Positions 5,416-5,522 of a stretch of DNA of 5,522 nucleotides are shown in pieces (position 1 is the stretch's first letter; every line of letters starts with the position of its first letter). The notes beneath the pieces are model-generated. The model saw only the letters and a list, made by a program, of their open reading frames with translations, ran no database searches and had not been told where the DNA came from. The position numbers were made by a program, and so were the translations under genes. The stretch lies in contig JBFHXP010000157.1 in NCBI GenBank assembly GCA_041598875.1, positions 1 through 5,522 on the forward strand, given 5' to 3'. The stretch comes from JAKITW01 sp041598875 (GTDB lineage: Bacteria; Desulfobacterota; Desulfobulbia; Desulfobulbales; BM004).

Positions 5416-5522
5416 GTGCCCATAAGTACTGTAGTCGGTAATACCGGCGGACTCAAAACCGCGCAGATCAAGGAACTGGAGCGACTTTCAAGAAAGCGGT
5501 CAACACCGGAGTATATCATCAG
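5416..5522 (+). CDS. hflX: GTPase HflX, 5' end only
   Basis: The last 107 bases encode a protein N-terminus reading MPISTVVGNTGGLKTAQI, followed by KELERLSRKRSTPEYIIS, and the gene runs off the right edge. The GNTGGLK...Q...ELERLSRKR segment is characteristic of the N-terminal domain of HflX in deltaproteobacteria and relatives. HflX is a ribosome-binding GTPase that splits stalled or heat-damaged 70S ribosomes. The G-domain is outside the window. The only usual start codon in frame after the upstream stop (TAA near 5391) is GTG at 5416. Its purine-rich GAGGT (5411-5415) abuts the start codon with no spacing, so the start is uncertain. It follows the selB terminator and is probably a separate transcript. 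Family identity is based on this short motif only. Confidence 0.82.
   Translation, partial: MPISTVVGNTGGLKTAQIKELERLSRKRSTPEYII

Noticed and set aside
5446..5463. Anticodon-arm-like sequence with TCA in the loop (GCGG...CTCAAAA...CCGC), considered as part of tRNA-Sec (selC).
   Set aside because: No matching acceptor stem, T-arm or long variable arm surrounds it, and the bases encode the conserved GGLKTAQ segment of HflX.

Overview
The window looks like chromosomal DNA from an anaerobic, probably sulfate-reducing-type deltaproteobacterium (Desulfobacterota). This is inferred from three things: the moderately GC-rich codon use, the gene set (an Mrp/Nbp35 ATPase with Cys-rich ends, a glyoxalase-II-like hydrolase, selenocysteine factor SelB and an HflX of the 'GNTGGLK' type), and an A/T-rich palindromic repeat of a kind that I believe, from memory only, recurs in that group. 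The species cannot be named from the sequence.

Layout. Positions 1-1161 hold a leftward gene cluster, transcribed in the order flavodoxin-family protein (1161-679), Hsp20 small heat-shock protein (614-174), then the first 22 codons of another gene (67-1) that may be a second Hsp20. Positions 1162-1649 are a 488-bp divergent intergenic region without a convincing gene. It holds a nested repeat structure: a MITE-like imperfect palindrome flanked by a perfect 10-bp direct repeat, enclosed by a perfect 16-bp inverted repeat. One arm of that inverted repeat faces each divergent gene. Positions 1650-5236 are a tight rightward operon: mrp, an MBL-fold hydrolase and selB. The operon ends at a likely Rho-independent terminator (5270-5302), followed by five 8-bp tandem units and a 9-bp-stem hairpin. 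The 5' end of hflX runs off the right edge.

How the genes fit together. The leftward genes look like a redox and protein-quality module (FMN protein plus small chaperones). The rightward genes combine Fe-S cluster carriage (Mrp), a metal-dependent thioester-type hydrolase and selenocysteine incorporation (SelB). SelB implies that the host makes selenoproteins, but selA, selC and selD are not here and no Sec-UGA is supported in the window. The coding genes are recognisable family members. The least explained part is the 1162-1649 intergenic region.
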